Assembly (NCBI GenBank): GCA_016715105.1
Contig: JADKBO010000011.1
Span: forward strand, 1 to 44,868
Source of the DNA: Saprospiraceae bacterium
GTDB taxonomy: Bacteria; Bacteroidota; Bacteroidia; Chitinophagales; Saprospiraceae
Length of the DNA stretch: 44,868 nucleotides
Reading direction: 5' to 3'
Below the pieces are notes generated by a model. The model saw only the letters and a list, made by a program, of their open reading frames with translations, was not told the DNA's origin and did no database searches. Position 1 is the first letter of the stretch. Each line of letters opens with the position of its first letter. Below, one piece after another: positions 27,531-37,517 of the stretch. Made by a program: the position numbers and the translations under genes.

Positions 27531-29571
27531 ATTTCTACCAAGTATATTTTTTAAAACTAATTCTATACAATGGAAATCAAATATTGCTTCGCACAACCTT
27601 TACTTACTAAATCCACATAACAATGAATATACCATTTGAGCCGAACATATTTGGAATTAAATTAAACATCCATCTAATATTAGAATATCTGGCCTTCTTT
27701 ATTGCATTCAGGTATTATTTTAGGTTACGCAGATTGACAAATGACCAGATATCAAATACTAATCGGCTTTCAATTATACTAGGCGCAATTGTAGGAGCAT
27801 TTGTAGGTTCGAGGCTTATTGGTTATTTAGAAAACCCATCTATATCATTGAGCGCTGATCACATAGTTCAATTGATTAATACTAAATCCATTATGGGTGG
27901 GCTTTTTGGAGGATTAATAGGAGTTGAAATTTCAAAAAAAATTATTAATGAAAAACATTCTTCAGGTGATCTGTTTACCTTTCCAATCATAGTTGGGATA
28001 TTCATTGGTCGCATTGGATGTTTTTTAACTGGAACCAAAGAATTTACCTATGGAAAGGAAACAAACTTTATAACGGGGATGGATCTGGGAGATGGACTTA
28101 TGAGACATCCAACTGCATTATATGAAATTCTTTTTATGGCCTTACTTTTCATTTTCTTGAAAAGTATTTCACTCTATACCAAGAAAGAAAGTGGATTATT
28201 ATTTAAAATTTTCATGATTACCTACTTTGGATTTCGTTTCTTTATAGAGATTATAAAGCCAAATGTGTTTTATGTTTTTGGCTTAAGCAGTATTCAATGG
28301 CTTTGTATTATTTGCTGGATGTATTATATGACAACAATTAAAAAATTGTATCGCATGCCTACTAGAAATTATACTTATTACGATTACACCATAAGTTTAT
28401 GCCCTACGTGCTTAAAGCGGATTGATGCTAAAATTGTGTTTGAAGATGGCAACGTGTATATGATGAAAAGATGTCCTGAACATGGAAATTCTAAAGTAAT
28501 AATAGCAGACGATATTGCCTATTACAAAAACATCCGGAACTACAACAAGCCGTCTGAAACTCCATATAAGTTCAATACAAAGACTCATTTTGGATGTCCA
28601 TATGACTGTGGACTTTGTCCGGATCATGAACAACATTCCTGCCTTACGATCATTGAAATTACAGACCGATGCAATCTAAGCTGTCCAACCTGTTATGCCG
28701 GGTCTTCGCCAACACATGGACGACATAGGACATTTACCGAAGTGAAAAAAATGTTGGATACCATTGTTGAAAATGAAAAGGAACCTGATGTAGTGCAAAT
28801 CAGCGGCGGTGAACCGACACTTCATCCACAATTTTTTGAAATTCTTGACTATGCAAAAACACTTCCTATAAAACACATCATGGTGAATACAAATGGAATT
28901 GAAATTGCCAGGGATTTTGAATTTGCCAAACGTTTGAAAACCTATTCGCCGGATTTTGAAATTTATCTGCAATTTGATTCCTTTAAAGAAGAAGCATTGG
29001 TTTCATTGCGAGGAGCCAATTTGGAAAAATCAGACAGAAAGCTCTGGAAAATCTCAACAAATTAAATCTCTCAACCACGTTAGTAGTTACCTTACAAAAA
29101 GGACTTAATGAAGATGAAATAGGTAAAATAATAGAATTTGCGCTTAAACAGGAATGTATCAGAGGAGTGACTTTTCAACCGACACAAATTGCAGGCAGGC
29201 TTGAAAATTTTAATCATGAAACCGACAGAATTACCCTCACAGAAGTCAGAAGAAAAATATTAGAACAAACAGAGATCTTCACTCCTGATGATTTAATACC
29301 GGTGCCATGCAATCCTGATGCGCTGGTCATGGGATATGTGCTAAAGGTGGCAGGAAATAATATTCCACTCACCAGATATATCAATCCAACTGATTTACTC
29401 GATAATAGTAAAAATACCATTGTTTACGAGCAAGATGAAGCACTACAACGCAAAATGTTTGAAATATTTAGTACTGGAACATCCACAGATGTAGCCTCAT
29501 CTAAATTGCATAGTTTACTTTGCTGCCTTCCATTCGTAGAGAGGCACCAAACCTCGGTTATGACAATTTAT

Positions 29572-29579
29572 TTAGAATA
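29572..29579. repeat. Target-site duplication of IS982, left copy
   Basis: TTAGAATA immediately left of the terminal repeat; the identical 8 bases follow the right end at 30530-30537. Removing the IS and one copy restores the radical SAM gene locally. Confidence 0.9.
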
Positions 29580-30529
29580 ACGCGTTGAGCCATTAAAATA
29601 GATGAGAAAAAGATCGTACATATGGTTGAAAACCAGTATATTAAAGGATTATACGACTAATCTAAAATATACCATTATGCGATCTGGAAGGCATATACGA
29701 AAGTCAAGGAACTATAAAGAGCATTGCAAAGAATTTTTGTTTTTGAAGAAAATATCCAGAAATCCCAAGATCGCCTAAAATGACAGATCTAGAGGTAATT
29801 TTTTAAGTATTACGCTGAATGTTTACAGATTGATTCTGAAAATCTATTGTGGTCAAATTACAAACAGATTATTCAGAGCTATTTCCAATTGCCTCAAGAA
29901 CAAAATTAAAAAGGCGCAAGCGGTTGATATCCTTGGGGGGCGTAGAAATTTATCTGAGATATTGTGTGCTGGAACTAATTCAAAAATATTGATAATTGAT
30001 TCAATGCCCAACAGCAGGCTTGTTAAGAGTATAATTCAAAGGCTTAGGCAGTCAAAATTGATGAGGGGGGGGGAGTGCAAATGGGAGGTTGGTTTAGGTT
30101 ATAAATTCCATTTAATAACCACAGAAACAGGAATTTAAAGATGAGCAAGTCCACGATAATTACTTTTAAAATTATTGGATGATAATCAACTCCTAAAACA
30201 CGAACTAGTTGGTGATAGAGCTTATATTGGCAAGGCAATTCACTGAGTTTATTTGAAGATCTTGAAATAAAATTAAATGTTCCATTTCGAAGCAATCAAA
30301 AGGACTTCAAAATACGAACCTGAAAAGAAAATAATTCGTAAAACGATAGAAGTTATTTTTCACAATACTGTGATGAATTCAACATTAAAAAGAATTATGC
30401 AAAGGATTTGAAGGACTTTACACAGATTGTAACAAGGGAGGCAGACTTTTAAGCAATTTATAAACTTTATCAATGGCAAACCAATTAATCAAACCAAACA
30501 TGCTTTGGCTGCTTAATGGCTCAACGCGT
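29580..30529 (+). mobile_element. IS982-family insertion sequence, decayed transposase
   Basis: A 950-base element with perfect 17-base terminal inverted repeats: ACGCGTTGAGCCATTAA at 29580-29596 and its complement at 30513-30529. It is flanked by the 8-base target duplication TTAGAATA (29572-29579 and 30530-30537). Transposase fragments are recognisable in several frames: 'SKILIIDSMP', 'VGLGYKFHLITTETGI', 'HELVGDRAYIGKA' and 'INGKPINQTKHALAA', the last being the typical IS982 C-terminus. Frameshifts, including a nine-G run at 30065-30073, prevent a full product. It interrupts the Lgt/radical SAM gene. Confidence 0.93.
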
Positions 30530-30537
30530 TTAGAATA
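30530..30537. repeat. Target-site duplication of IS982, right copy
   Basis: TTAGAATA, identical to 29572-29579. Confidence 0.9.
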
Positions 30538-30719
30538 ATCATCATGCAATTCATAGATGCGTATAATTTTGACGTAAGAGCTATCAAAAAATCATGTGTT
30601 CATATTGTAAACAAGGACAATAAAATAATACCATTCGAGACCATGAACCTGTTTTATAGAGATGACAAAAAGGAATATTTAGAAATACTCAAAGCACAAG
30701 CAATTTAAACTTTTGACAA

Positions 30720-30905
30720 ATGGAAGTAATATTCATAGTCTTATTAATAATATTGGTTATCGGTTTTTGGTTGACACCATTGATTTTGATAATATTAGGT
30801 TTAACCAGATTAAAGTCAAGGCCTGAAAATGCAAAAAAGCTTTTCATAATATCTGGTATTATGATATTAGTTGGTGTAGGCTTTTGTGGGGTTTTGTTAT
30901 CTTGA
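30720..30905 (+). CDS. Small two-helix membrane protein
   Basis: 61 residues with two hydrophobic segments ('IFIVLLIILVIGFWLTPLIL' and 'KLFIISGIMILVGVGFCGVL') joined by a short basic loop. No family is recognised. It starts 12 bases after the stop of the radical SAM gene on the same strand, so it is probably translated from the same message and may be a partner of that membrane enzyme; that is inference. Confidence 0.65.
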   Translation: MEVIFIVLLIILVIGFWLTPLILIILGLTRLKSRPENAKKLFIISGIMILVGVGFCGVLLS

Positions 30906-31030
30906 AAAATGAAGAAACAACGAATAAAAGTACCTTTACAATCTTTATAGATTTGAGCTTAAAAACAAGTTTCAACTTTCAAGTATTCTGAAAATTTAAC
31001 AACCAAATTTTTCTAAACGAAATTATTAAA

Positions 31031-31366
31031 ATGAAAAATCTATTAATTATTACACTTATTTTTGTACTGAATCTCTATGGGTGTTCTTCAGGAATGACAT
31101 TTGAAGAACAGATTATCAATGACCTAACAACAAAACTTCCAAGTGGAACATGTGATAATTATCCAAAAGGTACAATAATTTCAAATATTAAGGTCGGTAA
31201 AATTGTAGATATCGGCTTAGATGGAATGACTGATGTTAGCTATACACTTACATATGAAATTAATGGGATTAAGAAAGATACTACAAGTGCAATGCTCTAT
31301 CTTAAAAGAGGATCAAGATATAAATTGGCTGTAATGGGATGCGATTCAGATATTACAAATGATTAA
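31031..31366 (+). CDS. Small lipoprotein
   Basis: 111 residues: a signal ending in lipobox 'LYGC' with the lipid Cys at about 18, then 'SSGMTFEEQIINDLTTKLPS' and a compact polar domain with two further Cys residues (about 40 and 105). No family is recognised. It is 125 bases after the small membrane gene and 70 bases before the SRPBCC gene on the same strand. Confidence 0.8.
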   Translation: MKNLLIITLIFVLNLYGCSSGMTFEEQIINDLTTKLPSGTCDNYPKGTIISNIKVGKIVDIGLDGMTDVSYTLTYEINGIKKDTTSAMLYLKRGSRYKLAVMGCDSDITND

Positions 31367-31436
31367 AAACATGAATTTAATTCAAATAAAAATGTCATAC
31401 CTTAAAGCTGCTGGTTGGATTTTAATATCATAATTA

Positions 31437-32375
31437 ATGAAAGAAATATTTTTAAAGTACATTTGGCAAATTTCCATTTTGATAGGAATTCTGACAGGCT
31501 ATGGAATTGGCTATCCTTCAGTATTCATTTTCAAAGAATATGGATGGACTGTATTTACGGTTGTTCCGTTCTTTCTTGGAATGATTCCACCACTAATTTA
31601 TGGCTCAAGAATAGAAATTACAAGAAGAGAGGCGATTAAAATTGGCTTTGCGACATTAGGTCTTTTTTGCTTATCTACACTATTATTTGCAATTGAAGGA
31701 ATTATTTGTATCATCATGGCTTCGCCACTTATTGCTCTTTGCACTTGGTTGGGCAGCCTCTTGGGATTTTATTTTGTAAAGAAGAAAGAAACAGTTTCTA
31801 AGCAACTTTATTCTTTCATTCTTTTGCCTATAATATTCTTAACAATTGACATTGCTTTAAAAACTACGGAGTTTTTAGAAGTCAAAACTGAAATTTATAT
31901 TAATGCGCCTATTGAAACCGTGTGGTGTAATATCATCAGTTTTGGAAAAATTGATGAACCAAAAGAATTCCTTTTTAAAACTGGTATTGCCTACCCTACA
32001 CATGCTGAAATAAAGGGGTCAGGGATTGGAGCCGTTAGATACTGTAATTTTACAACCGGAAGTTTTGTTGAACCAATAACTAATTGGGATGAACCGACTT
32101 TACTGCAATTTGACGTTTTAGAACAGCCAACTGCGATGAGAGAACTTAATCCATTTTGGGATGTGCATCCTCCGCATCTTGACGGATATTTTCAATCGAA
32201 AAAAGGACAGTTTAAATTGACAGAACTAGGTAAGGGCAAAACGAGAGTGGAGGGAACAACGTGGTACAACATACATATTCATCCAGTCCAATATTGGGAT
32301 TTTTGGTCAAAATATATCTTACATCAAATACATTATAGAGGGCTAAAACATATAAAAAAGGAAAGTGAAAAGTAA
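31437..32375 (+). CDS. Membrane-anchored SRPBCC (START/polyketide-cyclase-like) protein
   Basis: 312 residues. The N-terminal 140 residues hold about four or five membrane helices ('ISILIGILTGYGIGYPSVFI', 'VFTVVPFFLGMIPPLIYG', 'IKIGFATLGLFCLSTLLFAI', 'ASPLIALCTWLGSLLGFY', 'FILLPIIFLTIDIAL'). Residues 150-305 form an SRPBCC domain ('EIYINAPIETVWCNIISFGK', 'GAVRYCNFTTGSFVEPITNW', 'GKTRVEGTTWYNIHIHP'), a hydrophobic-ligand-binding fold. A membrane-tied lipid- or polyketide-binding role is plausible from the fold; no substrate is shown. Confidence 0.88.
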   Translation: MKEIFLKYIWQISILIGILTGYGIGYPSVFIFKEYGWTVFTVVPFFLGMIPPLIYGSRIEITRREAIKIGFATLGLFCLSTLLFAIEGIICIIMASPLIALCTWLGSLLGFYFVKKKETVSKQLYSFILLPIIFLTIDIALKTTEFLEVKTEIYINAPIETVWCNIISFGKIDEPKEFLFKTGIAYPTHAEIKGSGIGAVRYCNFTTGSFVEPITNWDEPTLLQFDVLEQPTAMRELNPFWDVHPPHLDGYFQSKKGQFKLTELGKGKTRVEGTTWYNIHIHPVQYWDFWSKYILHQIHYRGLKHIKKESEK

Positions 32376-32518
32376 CGTTATATTATACTCAGGGACCACT
32401 TTCATTTCTCCTAATTGTAAATTCATTTCTATCAAATGCATATTTCACAGTCTTAGTGTTATTATTTATAGTAGTCACATTATATTTTTAGAAGAAAATG
32501 GATGCTAAATAATTAAAA

Positions 32519-32980
32519 ATGGGCTCAAATCAAGTATCAATTTATTTTAGTTTAAGTGCCTTAGCACTTCTAATTTTAAGTGGAATAACTGCTGTATTCT
32601 TAAAAAATGCTGCAATAGACATAACAATACATGACACCTATTTTGTAATTGCGCATTATCATATCTTAATTTTAATATCAGTATTTTTTGGAATATGGGC
32701 GCTAACCTACTACATTACACCTAAATTTTTAAAGATTAATCTGAACAAAACATGGAGTAAAATCCATTTTTGGTCTACAATTATCGGTTTTTTAATTCTT
32801 GCAATTTCAATGCAATCAGAGAAAATGTCAATATCCCCAAGACGCTACTATAGTTTTGATTCTTACAGACAATTTTACTATCTTAATGTAACAATTACTT
32901 TAGTTGCAATTTTACTTTTAGCAAGCCAGCTTATCTATTTCTTCAATGTTATTTATGGCTTAATGATGAAACGAAATTAG
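32519..32980 (+). CDS. Stand-alone COX1 C-terminus-like four-helix membrane protein
   Basis: 153 residues, four membrane helices. Residues about 33-115 align with the last third of cytochrome oxidase subunit I: 'IHDTYFVIAHYHILILISVF' matches the helix X segment 'DTYYVVAHFHYVL' that holds the two heme-ligand His residues (here H46 and H48), 'LNKTWSKIHFW' matches 'NDTWAKIHF', and 'SPRRYYSF' matches 'MPRRYSDY'. The earlier COX1 helices with the first heme a ligand and CuB ligands are absent, so it is not an oxidase by itself. I know of small unstudied proteins of this kind in Bacteroidota; heme binding is inference. Confidence 0.85.
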   Translation: MGSNQVSIYFSLSALALLILSGITAVFLKNAAIDITIHDTYFVIAHYHILILISVFFGIWALTYYITPKFLKINLNKTWSKIHFWSTIIGFLILAISMQSEKMSISPRRYYSFDSYRQFYYLNVTITLVAILLLASQLIYFFNVIYGLMMKRN

Positions 32981-33015
32981 AAAACCCTATAAAAATTAAT
33001 AAAATAATCTTATAA

Positions 33016-34514
33016 CTACTTTTTCAAAGCCTTCAAATTTGGAGCAGCACTGATATAAGAAGAAGCCATTTGTATAGGGCCATTTGTATACCGAGGATAA
33101 TTGGGGTAAGAACACAAAAGGTATCCTTTCACGTTTTTATCCGTTCCAATTTTTCCACTTTCATCAACTACCAAAGTTTTGGCCGGCGCTTGCTTTTGTT
33201 CAACCCACGAAACAAGCAGATCAATATTATGATCCTGGCTTGGTCGGGAATGATTTCTTACTTCAACTGTTTCTCTCAAACCATTCACTGCATAACTTTT
33301 TCCAGCTAATCCGTGTCCACCTTGGGGTACGACAAACAGTCTTGCAAAATCATCAATTTTTTTCTTGCCCATTTTATCAATGAGAGATTGGTAATAATCG
33401 AGTTGGGCGCCATCGGATGCGAGATTGTCCATGGTTCCAATTGTCATGATAATTTTGCCACCTCTTTTATAGAAAGCTGATAAATCAGGGTTTGTGGCAT
33501 CCATCCATTTTGAAATTTCTTGTCGTCGTTTTTTGAGAGCACCCCCTTCCACATAGTCCAACGGATTGGCCTTAAGATCCTGCATGAGGAAGCCCGTAAC
33601 ACCAGCAACGCCCAAATGACGGTGCATTGGAGCATTTTCAGCTGCTCCTTCTTGTCCTTTAAATCGGCTGCCCTCGATCAAACCCATTTCATTGGGACCT
33701 GTACTGGGTAGCCACATACCAAAGGACTTCACACCATTGGCAAGTGGTGTTTTAAATTTATATGGACTGTAAACTAATTCTAATGTTTTTATTTGTCCAT
33801 CGGTAAGCTTGGCATCGGCTGAGGCATCATCTGGTGCAGGATCAGTATTTCCTGCCCTCAATCTTGCCCACGGGTCTTTAGGACCATATTTATCTTTAAT
33901 ATTAAATACCGCTCTGGCCGCCATGTAATTATTGATGATTCCATCCGCTAAGCCATCAAGTGTGTCACTTTGACGTAGAAATTCTGTGGCTATGGTTTTT
34001 ACTTTTGCTGGAGTCACCCAATTGCTTAATGGCTTTTCCTGTATCCGAATCAATTCAGGAGCTAACATCAGGGTTGAAAAGTTCACAATAGGCACGCTGG
34101 AAATGATGCCATCATAATCAGTTGGATAACGTTGTGCAACCGTGAGGGCTTCCCTTCCTCCTTGGAGGTAATCATGCCATTCATTCCACCACCACCTTCC
34201 TGCATGCCTCGAAGTGACCAATTGGCTGGCATGATGACTCGAAAGTTGATGGGCCATCCCTTTGGATCAACCGGCATAATGGAACCTTCAACCACCCCGT
34301 ATGCGGGATTTGCACCTGCTGCATCTACCCAACGTGGGGTGTATAAAACTACCGATCCTACAGGTTCGCCAATGGCTGAAGCAGGAATTTCAGTTCCGAT
34401 CTTTTCAAGATCCGCCTTGGTAATGGTAATTGACGCTGGAGTCGTTTGACCATGTAAAGAAACGCTTACAAATAGATAAGCGAAGAAGAGGAGTATAAAA
34501 TGTGGCTTATTCAT
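33016..34514 (-). pseudogene. Tannase/feruloyl-esterase-family protein with internal deletion
   Basis: The 5' frame from 34514 gives a signal peptide ('FILLFFAYLFVSVSLHG') and a tannase-type N-terminus ending 'MQEGGGGMNGMI'. At 34147-34176 the coding sense jumps to another frame at 'GGREALTVAQRYPTDYDGII', the part that in this family follows the catalytic Ser in 'GCSxGG'. The usual 100 or so residues between, including that Ser, are missing. The rest to 33016 is complete, with the acid/His region 'MDNLASDGAQLDYYQ' and 'VPQGGHGLAGKSYAVNG'. The enzyme family cleaves phenolic esters of plant polymers; this copy would be inactive unless the gap is an assembly error. Confidence 0.8.
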
Positions 34515-34562
34515 ATTTTCTAAAATGATGGCTAAAGTAATTATTTTTTTTGAAAGGAGTTT

Positions 34563-34752
34563 GTTTCCCGCTGATCTCGCGGATTTTCGCTGAATTCTTT
34601 TTCTTCATTCATCTGCCCAATCTGGGTGAGGTTGTTTCCCGCTGATCTCGCGGATTTTCGCTGAGTTCTTTTTCTGCGTTCATCTGCGCAATCTGCGGGA
34701 AACTATTTTCCTGCTGAGATTTATTTTGCGATCATTTGCGTAATATGCGGGA
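34563..34752. repeat. Long palindromic intergenic repeats (2 full copies, 1 partial)
   Basis: Copy 1 (about 34563-34629) and copy 2 (34634-34703) share GTTTCCCGCTGATCTCGCGG and its continuation. Copy 2 ends in GCGGGAAAC, the inverse of its start, and its two arms can pair over about 30 bases with some mismatches, giving a long imperfect hairpin. A partial third copy (about 34705-34752) repeats CTGCTGAGAT and ATATGCGGGATA. This looks like a REP-type extragenic palindrome. The position 200-400 bases upstream of the Rpn-type nuclease gene is suggestive but unproven. Confidence 0.8.
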
Positions 34753-34954
34753 TACCTTTTCCTAAGATGGTCTAAAAACCTATGTTGCTAGTTTTGTCAT
34801 TTAATCTAATTAATTTCCTGCTTGTTTTGAATCTTTAGAATAGACCGTAAACTTACTATCAAACGTTTATAAACGTTTAATTACGGATAATTTGAAACAA
34901 GTAATAATTTTTTGACTTATTTTTGGATTTTGAAAACCTATTGAAAAGTAAAAA

Positions 34955-35797
34955 ATGAGATACCTAGATCCTAAGAATGACCTAATCTTCAAACGCGTAT
35001 TTGGAGAGCATCCCAACATCACCATTTCTTTTCTCAATGCCTTGCTGCCACTTGAAGTTGGAAATGAAATTATTTCCATTGAATACATGCAAACTGAATT
35101 GGTGCCTGAAAAACCGCATCTAACTAAAAATTCGATTGTGGATGTAAGGTGCAAAGATTTGGTTGGTAGGCAGTTTATCGTAGAGATGCAAATGATATGG
35201 ACCGATGCATTTAAAGACCGAGTTTTATTCAATGCTTCTAAAACATTTGTACGACAACTACAAAAAACAGAAGATTACATAAAACTCAAAACTGTTTTCG
35301 CCCTCTCCTTAATTGATGATATATTCGAAAAAGAAAGTGAGGAGTCCTACCATCATTATAAATTGACCAATCAAACTGATTTAACAAAAACCATTGATGG
35401 CCTGCAACTGATCTTTGTAGAATTGCCAAAATACAAATGGAAAAACCTAAATGACAAGAAACTTAATATCTTGTGGTTGCGTTACTTAACTGAAATGGAC
35501 AAATTGATGGACATGCAAAAAGCAAATATTTCACTTCCTGAAGAAATACTCCAAGCAATGGAGCTGACTCACGAAAGCAACTATACTCCTGAGCAATTGG
35601 CTGCCTATGACAAATACATCGATGCCATTCGCACTGAAAAAACTTTGATCGCTGAAGCTGAAGTTAAAGGTGAGGCAAGAGGTGAGACAAGGGGTAAAAG
35701 ACAGACAGCCATTAATCTTAAAAAATTGGGTTTGCTCACAAACCAACAAATTGCAGATGCAACGGGACTAACTCTTTCTGAGATCGAAGCTCTTTAA
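34955..35797 (+). CDS. Rpn-family recombination-promoting nuclease / PD-(D/E)XK transposase-like protein
   Basis: 280 residues. The N-terminus 'MRYLDPKNDLIFKRVFGEHP' and core 'KNSIVDVRCKDLVGRQFIVE' then 'MQMIWTDAFKDRVLFNASK' form the PDDEXK nuclease motif (D...E-x-Q) of the Rpn/YhgA family, and the rest has 'NILWLRYLTEMDKL'. The C-terminal 60 residues are charged and end in a helix 'NQQIADATGLTLSEIEAL'. The family includes nucleases that can promote RecA-independent recombination and others of unknown use. Intact, monocistronic, and next to the palindromic repeats. Confidence 0.93.
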   Translation: MRYLDPKNDLIFKRVFGEHPNITISFLNALLPLEVGNEIISIEYMQTELVPEKPHLTKNSIVDVRCKDLVGRQFIVEMQMIWTDAFKDRVLFNASKTFVRQLQKTEDYIKLKTVFALSLIDDIFEKESEESYHHYKLTNQTDLTKTIDGLQLIFVELPKYKWKNLNDKKLNILWLRYLTEMDKLMDMQKANISLPEEILQAMELTHESNYTPEQLAAYDKYIDAIRTEKTLIAEAEVKGEARGETRGKRQTAINLKKLGLLTNQQIADATGLTLSEIEAL

Positions 35798-35839
35798 GAT
35801 TCTGGTAAAACATAAACGGTAAACAATTAAACCAAACCA

Positions 35840-36488
35840 CTAAAATCTTAGGTTCAAACCCACACCATTTTGGGTCAATCCTAAATTCAATTCATTGTGC
35901 CCAAGGTGGGAGGTAGCCTTGATATCACTATTATAAATATCCACCGCAGTTTGTATGTGTTTTTTTACAGAACTTGCAATGGGAATAGAAACGACAACTA
36001 AACCTGCGCCAACACCTGCCAAGGCCCAATTTGGCTCTCCACCTCTTATCAATGCGCCCAACGGATACCCAATCATAAAGCCACCTGCAAATCCTAGGAC
36101 ATTTGCCAGCGTTGTATTTGAATTTGCCTTTCGGATTTCCTTGTATGCTTCGTCATTTGACTTTACAACATCAACCATCTGTTTATAGGAAAGATTCTTA
36201 TCTCCTTGATGAAATAAATAAGACCTATTTGGGCCCTTTTCCATAGTTAATAATTTTTCACTTCTGATCAAAGAACCATTTTCATAACTTATGCTTTTGA
36301 CTTTGCTCATTTCCAAACTTGTAAAAATTTCTTTTCCATTTCGATCAATCATAAAAAAAACTTTCAGACTATCGACTTTCAAAATACTACATTCGATGAT
36401 TTCATCATTTGTGCGAGTTATAATATCTTGAGAAAAGGAGAGGGTTGCCACCGATAAAAAAGCGAGCAATAAATAAATTTTTTTTCAT
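35840..36488 (-). CDS. Exported hypothetical protein with central hydrophobic segments, frameshift at the start
   Basis: From ATG 36488 the sequence reads through an eight-A run; one A fewer would give 'MKKIYLLLAFLSVATLSFSQ', a perfect signal peptide, and the downstream frame continues as 'DIITRTNDEIIECSILKVDS' to the stop at 35840. The mature part has a beta-rich first half ('EIFTSLEMSKVKSISYENGS') typical of Bacteroidota surface proteins and a hydrophobic Gly-rich stretch ('VLGFAGGFMIGYPLGALIRG', 'ALAGVGAGLVVVSIPI'). The family is not identified. The homopolymer indel is probably a sequencing artefact. Confidence 0.75.
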
Positions 36489-37517
36489 AGCATTGTTTTT
36501 TTTCAAAACAAAAGTATTACAAAATTCAGATTAAATTTCTAAAAATTTTAATTAGTTCCATTTTTTAAATCTTAATCAGTTATATAACAAATTTTATTTG
36601 ATAAGATAATTTTCCAAAAGAGCATTTATTTTTGTATTGGATGGACGTATGCTATCTGATTCTAAAATAATTCCCTCTTTATTAACTATGACAAATTTTG
36701 GAATTGCGCTTAGATTAAAAAATGTACTAAATTCAGACTCAAACCCACCCTGATCCCAAAGTTGAATCCAATTTTCTTCTTTTTGCATTTCTTTTGAAAT
36801 CGACTTTAGGTATTCATAATACTTTTTATCCAAAGAAATAGAAATAACCTTAAGACTATCGTTTTTGAACTCATCCAATAATTTGTAGATATATTCATTT
36901 TCCCGCAAACATGGTTTACACCAAGATGCCGTAAAGTCAATTAAATTAACTTTACTAAAAAGTGATTTTAAGGATAATAAAGTACTATCTGCTTTATAAA
37001 ATTGAAGGTCAGGGATTTGGGTATTATTTAACCTTGATGTGTCTTTAGTGTAAGGATTCATTTCTAATTCGACCATTTCTTCGTTTACATTACTTTTGAA
37101 CTCAGGAATATAATCTATGCAAACTAAAGTTGTATCTATAGTATAGGTATACTTAGAAGTACTATTAAACAATGATTGGTGTAGGCTTTTTATATTTCCA
37201 ATTGGAGTAAACAGACTCGAGAAATTACCTATATTTAGATGTTGTTCATTTATAGCTGTCTGATCTATGAGTAACTTATATTCGATGTTTAAATTAGAGG
37301 TATATCTATAATTATATTCATTATCTTTCCTAATTATTTTGAAGTCTTTCTTATTGACAAGATCTAAAGGGTATTCTAACAATTTAGTGCGAAAATAATA
37401 ATCCTCCTTATTATTATAGATGTAAAAATTGGTTTCAATTTGTACCGAATGGGTAATTAATTCATTTCTCTTTGAAAAGCTGTAATTAATCAAAGTATCT
37501 CCACATACTAAAATGTT

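Larger units (their letters stand above)
27623..30708 (+). pseudogene. Lgt-like membrane domain fused to Tes-like radical SAM enzyme, broken by IS982
   Basis: The 5' frame (27623-29065) has an Lgt-like membrane domain (about residues 1-245; 'GRIGCFLTG' 129-137, 'RHPTALYE' 161-168), then a Cys pair 'CPTC' (260) and 'RCPEHG' (283), a Cys-rich 'FGCPYDCGLCPDHEQHSC' (323-340), the radical SAM motif 'CNLSCPTC' (350-357) and 'SGGEP'. A one-base loss in an A-run near 29022 shifts to '...KALENLNKL' and 29167-29580. IS982 then cuts the gene, and after it the frame resumes with 'IIIMQFIDAYNFDVRAIKKS' to the stop at 30706-30708. A second shift lies near 29559. Excluding the IS, about 710 residues. The radical SAM part matches COG1964/Tes proteins, which join lipid chains. 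In Lgt the His of the 'FHGG' motif is essential; here 'LFGG' has lost it. Confidence 0.85.

Noticed and set aside
33070..33383. Plus-strand frames opposite the tannase-family gene
   Set aside because: The minus strand encodes an unmistakable tannase C-terminus here; the opposite frames have no domain.
34563..34752. Possible CRISPR repeats
   Set aside because: The copies are adjacent, long and self-complementary with no spacer pattern and no cas genes; they fit extragenic palindromes.
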